Shown here one piece after another: positions 6,389 through 13,379 of a stretch of DNA of 20,197 nucleotides (positions within the stretch are counted from its first letter, which is position 1; each line of letters starts with the position of its first letter). The DNA is from Patescibacteria group bacterium AH-259-L07. GTDB taxonomy: Bacteria; Patescibacteriota; Patescibacteriia; UBA2591; UBA6264. Below the pieces are notes generated by a model that did no database searches, had not been told where the DNA came from, and saw only the letters and a program-made list of their open reading frames with translations. The position numbers and the translations under genes were made by a program. Location of the stretch: contig JALLOP010000017.1 in assembly GCA_027718005.1 (NCBI GenBank), forward strand, positions 1 to 20,197. The letters are read 5' to 3'.

Positions 6389-7399
6389 ATGGCTATGATA
6401 CAATCAATTTTGATTTCAGGTTTAAAAATTTTTATTATACTTATAGTTATTATTGGTATATATATTTTATTTGCACAAATACCAATTTCATATATTTCAG
6501 ACCATATATATTTTTCTATATATGCCCATGAGCAATTGATGCAGCACTATTGGTTTAATAACGTGACAGAGATGTATCAATACAGCAATAGTATGGGTTT
6601 GTTTCACATTAAAGAAAAAACATTGTTTTTAATTAAAAAACTATATGCACGTTTTTTTAAAAAGAATTTGGTAGGGTATGGATATATAGACTTTTCGCAA
6701 GTAGTAAAGTTATTGCAAGATGAGACAAAGAGTGATGATATATTTGGAAACAATCAGTCCCTTGACTCGCTTCCGATTCGATCGGAACAAGTCCGCTCGC
6801 TCGAAATGACATCCCCTCTTGTCATTCCTGTAAATATTTACTTAGCGCATGACCCTTCATATATATTTTTTACTCTTGATATATCTGATATGGAATATTC
6901 TATGACCCAATCTAGAGGCGTGAACAATTCAGTATTGTATAACAGCACGCCTGATAGAATTTTTATCCTTGGATTTAGTTCGGATAAGTCGCTTGAAGAT
7001 TTTGAAAAAAAAATTAAAGCGCATCTTGCCTTGCACACGCCGGTTGAAAAACGCGTTGTTTTACCTGACGGATCAACGTTTATTGAGATTATTGCTGATA
7101 TAGATGTTTTTGATTTTAAAGATAAGGTTATTGATGAAAAAAGAGTACGATATTGGGAAGATGACAACAAGCGCGTTGTATTGTGGAAAGACAAAAACTA
7201 TATTTTTGTTTCTAATAGCCTTGAGGCGAATCAAAATTTTATTAGTATGTGTTTTTCTAACCTTGAAGATAACAAATTTAGACAAGCAGTATATGTTCAA
7301 CTGAATACATATAATATAGAAGATATAATAATGGGAGAGGGAGACAAGAAATTGGAAGGGTGTTTGAAGCTAGTAACTCAACAAGACGTTTTTAAATAA
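6389..7399 (+). CDS. Membrane-anchored protein, unknown function
   Basis: 336 residues. One hydrophobic helix at about residues 9-31 (LISGLKIFIILIVIIGIYILFA) serves as a signal anchor, so the remaining 300 residues are probably outside the membrane. I recognise no domain or catalytic motif; the outer part mixes beta-like stretches (RVVLPDGSTFIEIIADIDVFDF, RVVLWKDKNYIFVS) with charged helices. Residues about 123-147 are encoded by a GC-richer palindromic repeat inserted in frame, which probably forms a loop the protein tolerates. ATG at 6389 fits the promoter best; Met3 at 6395 is a possible alternative. It is transcribed divergently from rpsA. No terminator follows, and the next promoter (dksA) begins 19 bases after the stop. 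Confidence 0.75.
   Translation: MAMIQSILISGLKIFIILIVIIGIYILFAQIPISYISDHIYFSIYAHEQLMQHYWFNNVTEMYQYSNSMGLFHIKEKTLFLIKKLYARFFKKNLVGYGYIDFSQVVKLLQDETKSDDIFGNNQSLDSLPIRSEQVRSLEMTSPLVIPVNIYLAHDPSYIFFTLDISDMEYSMTQSRGVNNSVLYNSTPDRIFILGFSSDKSLEDFEKKIKAHLALHTPVEKRVVLPDGSTFIEIIADIDVFDFKDKVIDEKRVRYWEDDNKRVVLWKDKNYIFVSNSLEANQNFISMCFSNLEDNKFRQAVYVQLNTYNIEDIIMGEGDKKLEGCLKLVTQQDVFK
6761..6826. repeat. In-frame palindromic repeat inside the 6389 gene
   Basis: Two hairpins lie side by side: TTCCGAT/ATCGGAA (6771-6777, 6781-6787) and AATGACA/TGTCATT (6805-6811, 6820-6826). The complement contains TGTCATTTCGAGCGAGCGGA, close in style to the TGTCATTTCGAGCG intergenic repeats known from many bacterial genomes. 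About half the bases are G/C, against about 30% around it, yet the frame stays open. Confidence 0.65.
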
Positions 7400-7403
7400 G
7401 GGG

Positions 7404-7446
7404 TGTGGATAACTTTTCTTGTCATTTACGATTTTAACTCTATACT
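7404..7446 (+). promoter_or_regulatory. DnaA box and promoter of dksA-lspA
   Basis: A perfect DnaA box TGTGGATAA (7404-7412), then TTGTCA (7419-7424), a 16-base spacer and TATACT (7441-7446). Transcription would start near 7453, giving a leader of about 167 bases. The box could let DnaA touch polymerase at the -35, tying the operon to replication state; this is inference. Confidence 0.6.
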
Positions 7447-7469
7447 AACAAGCATAAAGTTATGTTTTT

Positions 7470-7621
7470 ATGCCCCGTAGAGAAATTTTGATTAAATTTT
7501 TTCTTTTTTTAGAAAAAATTTAGAGTCTTACGGGACATAGATATAATAATAGTCTAACACGTATTCTAATTAATTTTGATAGATTCATTATAGTAGCTAT
7601 CAAAATTCTTCTACGGGGTAT
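7470..7621 (+). promoter_or_regulatory. Structured dksA leader with two alternative pairings
   Basis: Arm A (7470-7492, beginning ATGCCCCGTAGAG) can pair with arm C (7599-7621, containing TCTACGGGGTAT) over 23 positions with one mismatch (7483 with 7608) and two G-U pairs; this buries the GGGG ribosome-binding site and two bases of the start codon. Alternatively A pairs with the nearer arm B (7526-7538, TCTTACGGGACAT), closing a hairpin that contains a perfect 11-bp stem (7494-7504, 7511-7521). In that state a second perfect 11-bp hairpin (7572-7582, 7597-7607) takes up the start of C and leaves the ribosome site free. The topology matches the hup leader with unrelated sequence. A regulatory role is inferred. 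Confidence 0.6.
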
Positions 7622-7991
7622 GTTTAAAAAATTTGTAGCGTCAAAAAAAAAGGATTTACAGGAACGAAGACACGAAATTAAAAAACAATTAGAGTCAATT
7701 GCAGAAAAAAGTACGCGCGTTAAAAATGATTATGAGGCGCGTTTTCCTGAATATGGTCGCGCTGAAGATGAAAACGCAGATGAGGTAGCAAATTTTGTTG
7801 ATAGCCTTTCGCTTGAGAATAATTTAGAGAATGCATTGGCAGAGGTTGAAGCAGCCTTAAAAAAGATTGCAAAAAATGAGTATGGTATTTGCGAAGACTG
7901 CGGAAAAGAAATGAGTAAAAAAAGATTAGAGGCATTACCCACAGCTCAGTATTGTATAGATTGTAAAGACAAAAATCATGGATCAGTTTAG
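7620..7991 (+). CDS. DksA/TraR family zinc-finger protein
   Basis: 123 residues. The C-terminal four-cysteine zinc finger has Cys91-x2-Cys94 (YGICEDCGKEMSKKRLEALP) and Cys112-x2-Cys115 (QYCIDC), the spacing and wording of the DksA/TraR family. The N-terminal 85 residues are a charged helical coiled coil, which in this family enters the RNA polymerase secondary channel. The coiled-coil tip reads AEDENADEVANFVD; E. coli DksA has the acidic pair DxxDxA at the tip, and a comparable acidic cluster is present. DksA proteins adjust initiation at rRNA and other promoters in response to growth state; some relatives are general small zinc-finger proteins of unknown role. The gene has its own promoter and a folded leader, and overlaps lspA by 14 bases, so the two are co-expressed. 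Confidence 0.9.
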   Translation: MFKKFVASKKKDLQERRHEIKKQLESIAEKSTRVKNDYEARFPEYGRAEDENADEVANFVDSLSLENNLENALAEVEAALKKIAKNEYGICEDCGKEMSKKRLEALPTAQYCIDCKDKNHGSV

Positions 7992-8427
7992 GGAGTGGAA
8001 AAAACAGACGACCTATGTCAATGCGCTTGTCGTATTTTTTTTTATTGTTGACCGTATTTTAAAAATACTTGTATTGAGTGGTATAGAAAAAAATATTTTT
8101 TTTATTAATTTTTCTGTTTTTAAAAATCCATATATTGCGTTTTCTCTACCTTTATCTGGTTTATTATTTTATATTTTTCTTGGTATTATTTTATTTTTTG
8201 TGGTTTTCAATTTGATTACCAGTTATCAAGAAAGAAAAATAACAGCTGTTTTTAGTTTAAGTTTGATTGTTGCTGGTGCGGTGAGTAATATATTAGATCG
8301 TATTTTATATGGTGCGGTAATTGATTATGTAAACATGCCCTTTTTCCTTTCATTTAATGTAGCAGATGCAATGATTGTAGCTGGTGTAATTGTATTAGCC
8401 ATCCCCCTTGTCATCCCGAGGACCTGA
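7978..8427 (+). CDS. lspA: Lipoprotein signal peptidase (signal peptidase II)
   Basis: 149 residues with four membrane helices. Family motifs: FFFIVDRILK near the first helix, a diverged NPYIAFS in place of NxGAAFS, GAVSNILDRILYGAVIDYVN with the first catalytic Asp, and FNVADAMIVAG with the second. The enzyme cleaves signal peptides of diacylglyceryl-modified prolipoproteins in the membrane. The start overlaps the end of the dksA-like gene. The last codons (PLVIPRT and stop) come from a palindromic repeat at 8408-8459, so the native C-terminus was probably replaced. A terminator follows at 8490-8515. Confidence 0.95.
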   Translation: MDQFREWKKQTTYVNALVVFFFIVDRILKILVLSGIEKNIFFINFSVFKNPYIAFSLPLSGLLFYIFLGIILFFVVFNLITSYQERKITAVFSLSLIVAGAVSNILDRILYGAVIDYVNMPFFLSFNVADAMIVAGVIVLAIPLVIPRT

Positions 8428-8459
8428 GTTTGCCGAAGGTCCGAGAAATGGAATGACAA
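8408..8459. repeat. Palindromic repeat forming the 3' end of lspA
   Basis: TTGTCAT (8408-8414) with ATGACAA (8453-8459) and GGACCT (8420-8425) with AGGTCC (8437-8442) are nested inverted repeats. The lspA stop TGA (8425-8427) lies within it. It shares the TGTCAT...ATGACA ends and GAGAAAT core style of the repeat inside the 6389 gene. Confidence 0.7.
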
Positions 8460-8489
8460 TATGGGATTTGAAAACTCGGTTTCAAAAAA

Positions 8490-8515
8490 CCCTGGCGCAA
8501 TGACCAGGGCTTTTT
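8490..8515 (+). terminator. Terminator after lspA
   Basis: CCCTGG (8490-8495) pairs with CCAGGG (8504-8509), followed by C and TTTTT. A run of six A before the stem extends the hairpin past a bulged C. Confidence 0.8.
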
Positions 8516-8521
8516 CTATTG

Positions 8522-8559
8522 ACCCCCCACCACTTTTTTTCTAAAAAGTGGTGGGGGGT
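8522..8559. repeat. Perfect 17-bp hairpin between convergent genes
   Basis: ACCCCCCACCACTTTTT (8522-8538) and its exact complement (8543-8559) with a 4-base loop, nine bases from the stop of the 415-residue minus-strand protein. Neither side has a T tract after the stem, so it may work as a 3' stabiliser or a roadblock rather than a classic terminator; it may also be a repeat. Confidence 0.7.
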
Positions 8560-8567
8560 TGAGTGTG

Positions 8568-9815
8568 TTAATTAGTTTTTTTCTTGCTCGGCGTTTTTTT
8601 AGTCGTAGATTTTTTTTCTGCTTGTTCTTCCAGGTGTTTTTTTACTTCAGCTAGTTCATCCCAACTGAATGTTCTCTTTTTCCCTTTTCTACTTTTTTGA
8701 GCCTCTTGTCGAGCTTTTCTTTTCTCTTCGCGCTCTTTTTTCTTTTCTTCTTCTGTTTTTGATTGTCTGTGTGTAAACTTTTCAGTTGCTTTTTCTGTCG
8801 CTTTTCGATCTGCTTCCCGTTGTGTTTTTTCAGGAATTTTTTCTTCTTGAGGGTGTTGATTCCTCCATCTCTCTATTGATGATTTTATCCATTCTATATC
8901 TCCTACCATTATGGCGCAGTCTTTTAAATCATCAAATATCCATCTTTGAGCATCTATTTTTTTATTTCCTTTAAATGTATAAACATCAGTATGACCAATA
9001 CCACCGTAGGCGTTTTCCCACCACTGGTAGTATATTTCTTCCCATTTTGGTTTATCCATGAGATGCCGATTTTCTTTTTTAGCTTTTTCAATCTCTTCGC
9101 GCGGGAACGCATTTTCCGAAGTTTTTTCAATCAGACCTTCTTTTTCAGCTTCTGGTAAGATAGTGTTTTCAAACATGTCTCTGTTAAATTCTCCAGGATA
9201 TTCTATGCCCAGGTCCCCCAGCTCAGCGATGAGCGCGTTCACATTTGAGTAGTCATTGTTTTTTATTGCTCTGTTAAGCTGTCTGGCATGATTTTCAAGG
9301 ATATCAATTGGTGACGCATCTTCTTTTTTGAACTTTTCTTCTAGGTTGGATAGCAGTTTGAGTGGTTCTGACGTGAGTTCCTCAAAGTGCTTAAGCCGTT
9401 CTGTGTCTTTTTTTGGTCGTTCTTTTGAACGTCTTTTCTGTGGCTGTTCATTTTGTATTGTTTTTTCTCGGAGCTGTGGTAAGGAGTTAAATATATTCCC
9501 GTGCGCACTAGCATGAATACTTTGCTTACCGCCATAAAGATATGTGCCTTCTTTGTCAATTGGTTCAATAACTCTAACAGTATTTGTTTGCTCTCCTTTT
9601 CTTTTGTTCCAATTAATTTTACTTGGACTTCTGGTGAATTTAAGAATACCCTGTTCTTTAAGTTCTTCAAGATATTGGTTAAAATCGGACCCTAGAAATT
9701 CACCCTTATTAGCCAATTCAAAGTTTTTGTCGTGTGTGTCAAGAATTTCTAATTTTTCAAGAGTTTCTTCTCGAATTTCTTTCTCAACAGGTTTGATTCC
9801 TGGTGTTTTTTCCAT
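8568..9815 (-). CDS. Highly charged cytoplasmic protein, unknown function
   Basis: 415 residues, no signal peptide and no membrane helix. Three parts are visible: residues about 1-110 (mixed, with DFNQYLEELKEQGILKFTRS, resembling a small helix-turn-helix-like fold, then a Gly/His-rich stretch); about 130-310, helical, with an aromatic-rich segment WEEIYYQWWENAYGGIGHTDVYTF and DIEWIKSSIERWRNQHP; and about 320-415, very rich in Lys/Glu/Arg, a probable coiled coil with a basic Lys/Thr tail that could bind nucleic acid. I do not recognise the family. The start is set by a strong Shine-Dalgarno (AAAGGAGG, six bases before the ATG). It has its own promoter with an inverted repeat. Confidence 0.8.
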   Translation of the reverse strand: MEKTPGIKPVEKEIREETLEKLEILDTHDKNFELANKGEFLGSDFNQYLEELKEQGILKFTRSPSKINWNKRKGEQTNTVRVIEPIDKEGTYLYGGKQSIHASAHGNIFNSLPQLREKTIQNEQPQKRRSKERPKKDTERLKHFEELTSEPLKLLSNLEEKFKKEDASPIDILENHARQLNRAIKNNDYSNVNALIAELGDLGIEYPGEFNRDMFENTILPEAEKEGLIEKTSENAFPREEIEKAKKENRHLMDKPKWEEIYYQWWENAYGGIGHTDVYTFKGNKKIDAQRWIFDDLKDCAIMVGDIEWIKSSIERWRNQHPQEEKIPEKTQREADRKATEKATEKFTHRQSKTEEEKKKEREEKRKARQEAQKSRKGKKRTFSWDELAEVKKHLEEQAEKKSTTKKTPSKKKTN

Positions 9816-9846
9816 GGTGTACCTCCTTTACGTATTAGTTATCTAT

Positions 9847-9875
9847 ATCATGACAGATTTTCATTCGTCTGTCAA
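9847..9875 (-). promoter_or_regulatory. Promoter with operator-like inverted repeat
   Basis: On the minus strand, TTGACA (9870-9875), 17 bases and CATGAT (9847-9852). TGACAGA (9851-9857) and TCTGTCA (9868-9874), arms 10 bases apart, form an inverted repeat filling the spacer and overlapping both boxes, a good place for a repressor. It drives the 415-residue protein. Confidence 0.6.
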
Positions 9876-9914
9876 GAGGAGGCCATGGATAAATTTATTG
9901 AGAAGTGTATTTTT

Positions 9915-9946
9915 TTGTCACCCCGTATATCCATGTGGGATGACAA
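9915..9946. repeat. Short TTGTCA...TGACAA palindromic repeat
   Basis: TTGTCACCCC (9915-9924) and GGGATGACAA (9937-9946) form an imperfect inverted repeat in the gap between two minus-strand genes. Its ends resemble those of the repeats at 8408-8459 and 13316-13367. Confidence 0.5.
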
Positions 9947-9958
9947 GGAATATAAAGG

Positions 9959-9986
9959 AAAATCCCCGCAGTTATGCAGGGATTTT
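9959..9986 (-). terminator. Terminator after the 1057-residue protein gene
   Basis: AAAATCCC (9959-9966) and GGGATTTT (9979-9986) form a stem with a few further inner pairs and a 4-base loop, six bases after the stop codon. The T tract on the minus strand is mostly within the stem (GGGGATTTTCCTTTAT). Confidence 0.7.
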
Positions 9987-9992
9987 GCATTT

Positions 9993-12900
9993 TTAAAAAT
10001 CAGCACTTAAGAACCATCCGCTTTGCCATCTACTCCAGGGCCAATCTTTATATTGTATCTTGTACTTTTCATACTGTATATTAAATCCAGGGAATATTGC
10101 TATTTTTATAGCAAATCCAGCGCGTTTACTCAATCCGATTTCTTGGTCACCAAACCATATATTGCCTGTATAGAAGAATACAGATCCATTTACGCGAAAA
10201 CCAAAGATACTTTCCGGTGCAATACTTGGTTGAAATGCAACAAAGTTAAAAATGGGAAATCGAAGCTCTGTTTGCAGTTGTGCGATATCAGTTCCAAATA
10301 TATATGGATACAGTGAGGAGCGGAGAATTGCATTATCAAACATATTAAGAGCTCTATCCACGCCAAATGATTTAATTAGGTACGCTCGATTGGCTAATAC
10401 GATTCCCGGGATAATAAGCTGTATGTAGTAACGTCCATCGACAAGGAACTGTCCTTCCTGAATACGATTTTTCAAAAGCATCCAATTAAACTGTGTTATA
10501 AGCCAGCTGCCGTGCATTGGTTCGCCAAAGTAGTTTGGAAACACTGCGTCATGAATAGCATAGATATGATTGCTCAATGTTGGGCCGCCAGTACCATACG
10601 TTTTTATGACAATTGGTCTCCACCCTTGATATGACTGGGAGCCAGATAAATACTGATATGGTGAATATAGGTAGCGAAGATAATCTCTTTGAAGCCACCC
10701 TGCTGAGAATCCAAATCCAGCACCATCTTCTAAGTTAAACGGCCAGTAAAAACTGCTATGAAATTGAATGGTCTTGTCCATGATAGGCCGTACATTTTGA
10801 TACGCGGGAGTATATCGCCAGCTGCGGTTTGAGTGAAACGCAAGTGTGTATTGTTTTTGTAGTCTTTTTCGTAAGTCAAGTTTAGTAAGATATGCTTGAC
10901 CGTAAATATTGGTATAGCTCCGAGCTGCTACTTGTGTTATATCTACCATTACCGAAGGAAAGCCGAATATAAGGATTTCTTCACCCGGCGGGGTTGATAG
11001 GATTAGGCTGGATCTACTAAGTGGAAGTGGTATAGTATATTTTTGTTTCCATTCTCGATCAGTTACTACGGGTTCTACAGGAGTGATGATAGTGTCAGGT
11101 TGATCAGGTTCCCATGTGGCTACGTTGGCCATATTTATATGTGGCACTTCAAATCGAGTATATGATTCAAGATCGTCAAGTGTGAATTTGACAAACTTTC
11201 CTCTCGTATCTAATAAGAGAAGCGTTTTATTATCAATCCAGCCAACAATTTGGTAAATTCCTTTAAAGGTTGAGAAGATATGGTAAATATGACCTTGGTT
11301 GTACAGAAAGATTTGCGGAGAGTGTTCGAGTGAGACTGTTCTGAATGCAATTGATTGATCATACGGAGAAACAGCAATTTGATCAATAAAGACATCGTTT
11401 TTTTCGGGTTGGTATAGATAGATAATACTTTTTTTCTCGGGTATGAGCATAAACAAGCCGAATTTTTTAGCATCAAGTCGGTCAGAAATAAAGACTATTT
11501 GTTCATGTTTTCCGTCATATGCGAATCTCGGATTAAAATCATAGTAGTGATCATTGGTAAGACGTATTACTGTATCTATTGTAGTATCCCAGAGATAAAT
11601 ATCAGAAAATCCATTTGGAGAGATACCTTCGAAGACAATTTTGGTGCCCTTATTGTTCAGTGCTGGTGTTTTGATACTTAACATGTTTTTTTGCCTCAGA
11701 GTATTAATTTGCGTTACAACCGTAGTAATTTTTGGCTTTGTTTTACGCCGTTTGCTGAAAAGTCCTTTTTTTTCATCTTTCTCAAGCTTATAAATATGCA
11801 ATTCATCTTGCCCTTCTCTGTTAACTACTAAGGCGACTTTATTGCCTCGTAGATCAGGTGGACTATCCCATCGATACCATAATGTTTTATTTTTAAACAT
11901 CTGGTTAACTATCCATACATCAGCAGTAAATAGGTCTGTTACCTCAACTCTTCTATCCCATTTTGGATCAAGTGTATAATACGCAATTTTACTTGCGTCA
12001 TAACTGGCATAACCAGTTATGGTGGGTTGTTCTGCTTTTACATCTTCTTCTTCTTTGTTTTTGTCATCTTGCTTTTGGGGCCATGTTACTTTTTCTGTAA
12101 CTGAGCGCAATGAGTCAGTAAAGAATGGTTCAAAATAGGCATAGAATTTTTCATCTATTTCAGTTTCAAGCCACATTTCTTCATATGTTTGGCCAAATAC
12201 GTTTTCCCATGCTTTGTCAAATTCTTCATAGTGCGGTCGTTGAATAATAAATTCAATAATTTTTTCAAATCCATAAGTATCCGCAACCCACCTCATAAAT
12301 TTAAGCGCAAGTGTATAGTTTTCAAGTCCTACCATTTGATCGAGTGCTGGAATCGACTTTCTCCGATTAGTAGTTTCATGCCGCACAAATTCATCCCACA
12401 TAACTGTCTTATGGGTTTGGTGGTATTTTTGGGTAAGAAGTTCGGCAGTTCCTTCAGCAAACCATAACGGAAGTTCTAGTCTTTTATCCTTTTCCCTTTG
12501 TCTTCTAATTTTTTTCAGCGGATTTTTAGTACCGTTAAACCGGTCTAAAGATTCACGCATAAGCTGATTTACTATTGAATGAGTCATTTCATGGTGAAGC
12601 GTGCTTTGAAATGCTGCGAATGATCCGTCGTATGGTATTGCTATTCGAAAACCATTATGTTCAAAAAAGCCGCTTATTCCATACGTTATCATTCCCGGGA
12701 GTATTTTTTGCTGACGAAAGGTTTGATCACTGGCGTAGAGAACAATAATTGCTTTTGGGTACCATGTTTTTACAACAGCTGTATCAGGTTGAGTAATAAT
12801 CGTATCAGGTTCAGAAGTGAAAAGAGGCTGAAGTTTAACATAGCCATATGGATAGTTTATATCTTGCTCTGGTTTGATTGTTGTATCAGCTTTTGTTCCT

Positions 12901-13166
12901 TGGGGTTGCCATCTGAATCCACTTACGAGTTTTGAAAATTCAGTAAATATTTGATCAAGCGTGGCTTGTGTAGGAATGCGCAGATATTCTAATTGTTCAG
13001 GATACCAGAGATCATAACCGCCTGTATTCGTGCTATCGCCAACTGTTTTTCTTACAATTTTCCATGTGGGTGGATTACGGGTAATACCAAAATTCCGTGC
13101 TTTAAGATCAGAAGTCAGCGAAGTCAGAATTACTGCAGTTATCAGGCATGTCAGTATTTTTTTCAT
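9993..13166 (-). CDS. Exported metalloprotease-propeller-barrel protein (peptidase MA-like, PD40-like)
   Basis: 1057 residues from the ATG at 13166, chosen over an upstream ATG at 13202 because AAAGGAG lies seven bases before it and a signal peptide (MKKILTCLITAVILTSL, cut likely after DLKA) follows directly. Residues 192-196 are HEMTH, and 46 residues on comes LWFAEGTAELL with Glu238, the gluzincin zinc site of peptidase MA-like proteins. Residues about 400-690 carry propeller repeats of the TolB/PD40 type (GTKIVFEGISPNGFSDIYLW; LTNDHYYDFNPRF). Residues about 700-1057 alternate polar and aromatic strands, contain a surface-antigen-like stretch (RVNGSVFFYTGNIW) and end in Phe (FLSADF), as outer-membrane barrels do. 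This order is known from Bacteroidetes-type phyla. It is unexpected in a bacterium without an outer membrane and is more GC-rich than dnaN. Confidence 0.8.
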   Translation of the reverse strand: MKKILTCLITAVILTSLTSDLKARNFGITRNPPTWKIVRKTVGDSTNTGGYDLWYPEQLEYLRIPTQATLDQIFTEFSKLVSGFRWQPQGTKADTTIKPEQDINYPYGYVKLQPLFTSEPDTIITQPDTAVVKTWYPKAIIVLYASDQTFRQQKILPGMITYGISGFFEHNGFRIAIPYDGSFAAFQSTLHHEMTHSIVNQLMRESLDRFNGTKNPLKKIRRQREKDKRLELPLWFAEGTAELLTQKYHQTHKTVMWDEFVRHETTNRRKSIPALDQMVGLENYTLALKFMRWVADTYGFEKIIEFIIQRPHYEEFDKAWENVFGQTYEEMWLETEIDEKFYAYFEPFFTDSLRSVTEKVTWPQKQDDKNKEEEDVKAEQPTITGYASYDASKIAYYTLDPKWDRRVEVTDLFTADVWIVNQMFKNKTLWYRWDSPPDLRGNKVALVVNREGQDELHIYKLEKDEKKGLFSKRRKTKPKITTVVTQINTLRQKNMLSIKTPALNNKGTKIVFEGISPNGFSDIYLWDTTIDTVIRLTNDHYYDFNPRFAYDGKHEQIVFISDRLDAKKFGLFMLIPEKKSIIYLYQPEKNDVFIDQIAVSPYDQSIAFRTVSLEHSPQIFLYNQGHIYHIFSTFKGIYQIVGWIDNKTLLLLDTRGKFVKFTLDDLESYTRFEVPHINMANVATWEPDQPDTIITPVEPVVTDREWKQKYTIPLPLSRSSLILSTPPGEEILIFGFPSVMVDITQVAARSYTNIYGQAYLTKLDLRKRLQKQYTLAFHSNRSWRYTPAYQNVRPIMDKTIQFHSSFYWPFNLEDGAGFGFSAGWLQRDYLRYLYSPYQYLSGSQSYQGWRPIVIKTYGTGGPTLSNHIYAIHDAVFPNYFGEPMHGSWLITQFNWMLLKNRIQEGQFLVDGRYYIQLIIPGIVLANRAYLIKSFGVDRALNMFDNAILRSSLYPYIFGTDIAQLQTELRFPIFNFVAFQPSIAPESIFGFRVNGSVFFYTGNIWFGDQEIGLSKRAGFAIKIAIFPGFNIQYEKYKIQYKDWPWSRWQSGWFLSADF

Positions 13167-13225
13167 AACGTAACTCCTTTGTAATGAGCAATTAATCCTC
13201 ATAATGAGGACAATGATCTATTTTA

Positions 13226-13254
13226 AGCGTAATACCTAATTAAGGTTCTGTCAA
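13226..13254 (-). promoter_or_regulatory. Promoter and leader hairpin of the 1057-residue protein
   Basis: On the minus strand, perfect TTGACA (13249-13254), 17 bases and a weak TACGCT (13226-13231). The leader then holds a 6-bp hairpin (TCCTCA 13196-13201, TGAGGA 13205-13210) before the Shine-Dalgarno at 13174-13180. Confidence 0.55.
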
Positions 13255-13315
13255 GTGCATAACTTTCTACGTTTTGTTGCCCTATGCAAGGCGCGGAGAA
13301 ATAGAGTAAAAAGTA

Positions 13316-13344
13316 TCACCCCGCAGCTAAAAGTTGCGGGGTGA
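13316..13344 (-). terminator. Terminator after ychF
   Basis: TCACCCCGCAGCT (13316-13328) and AGTTGCGGGGTGA (13332-13344) form a GC-rich hairpin with a 3-base loop. On the minus strand it has one A-C mismatch and is followed by TACTTTTT. Confidence 0.75.
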
Positions 13345-13367
13345 CAAAGGGGGTGCGGGGTGACAAA
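13335..13367. repeat. Two 14-bp direct repeats
   Basis: TGCGGGGTGACAAA occurs at 13335-13348 and again at 13354-13367. The first copy is one arm of the ychF terminator, so the second may be a duplicated arm that allows an alternative stem. Confidence 0.75.
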
Positions 13368-13379
13368 TAATGAATTTAA

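Noticed and set aside
6838..7194. 118-codon minus-strand frame inside the 6389 gene
   Set aside because: Low-complexity Ser/Ile-rich antisense translation with no upstream signals; the plus-strand gene has promoter and anchor.
7542..7547. TATAAT as a second dksA promoter
   Set aside because: No acceptable -35 at 16-18 bases upstream; TTGTCA/TATACT at 7419-7446 is better.
9544..9996. 150-codon plus-strand frame opposite the charged protein
   Set aside because: It mirrors the minus-strand gene and runs across its promoter; composition is that of a shadow frame.
11210..11476. 88-codon minus-strand frame inside the large protein
   Set aside because: Out of frame with the propeller region, no start signals.
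13167..13202. Twelve-residue N-terminal extension of the large protein
   Set aside because: The upstream ATG has no ribosome site, while AAAGGAG precedes the ATG at 13166, which starts a proper signal peptide.
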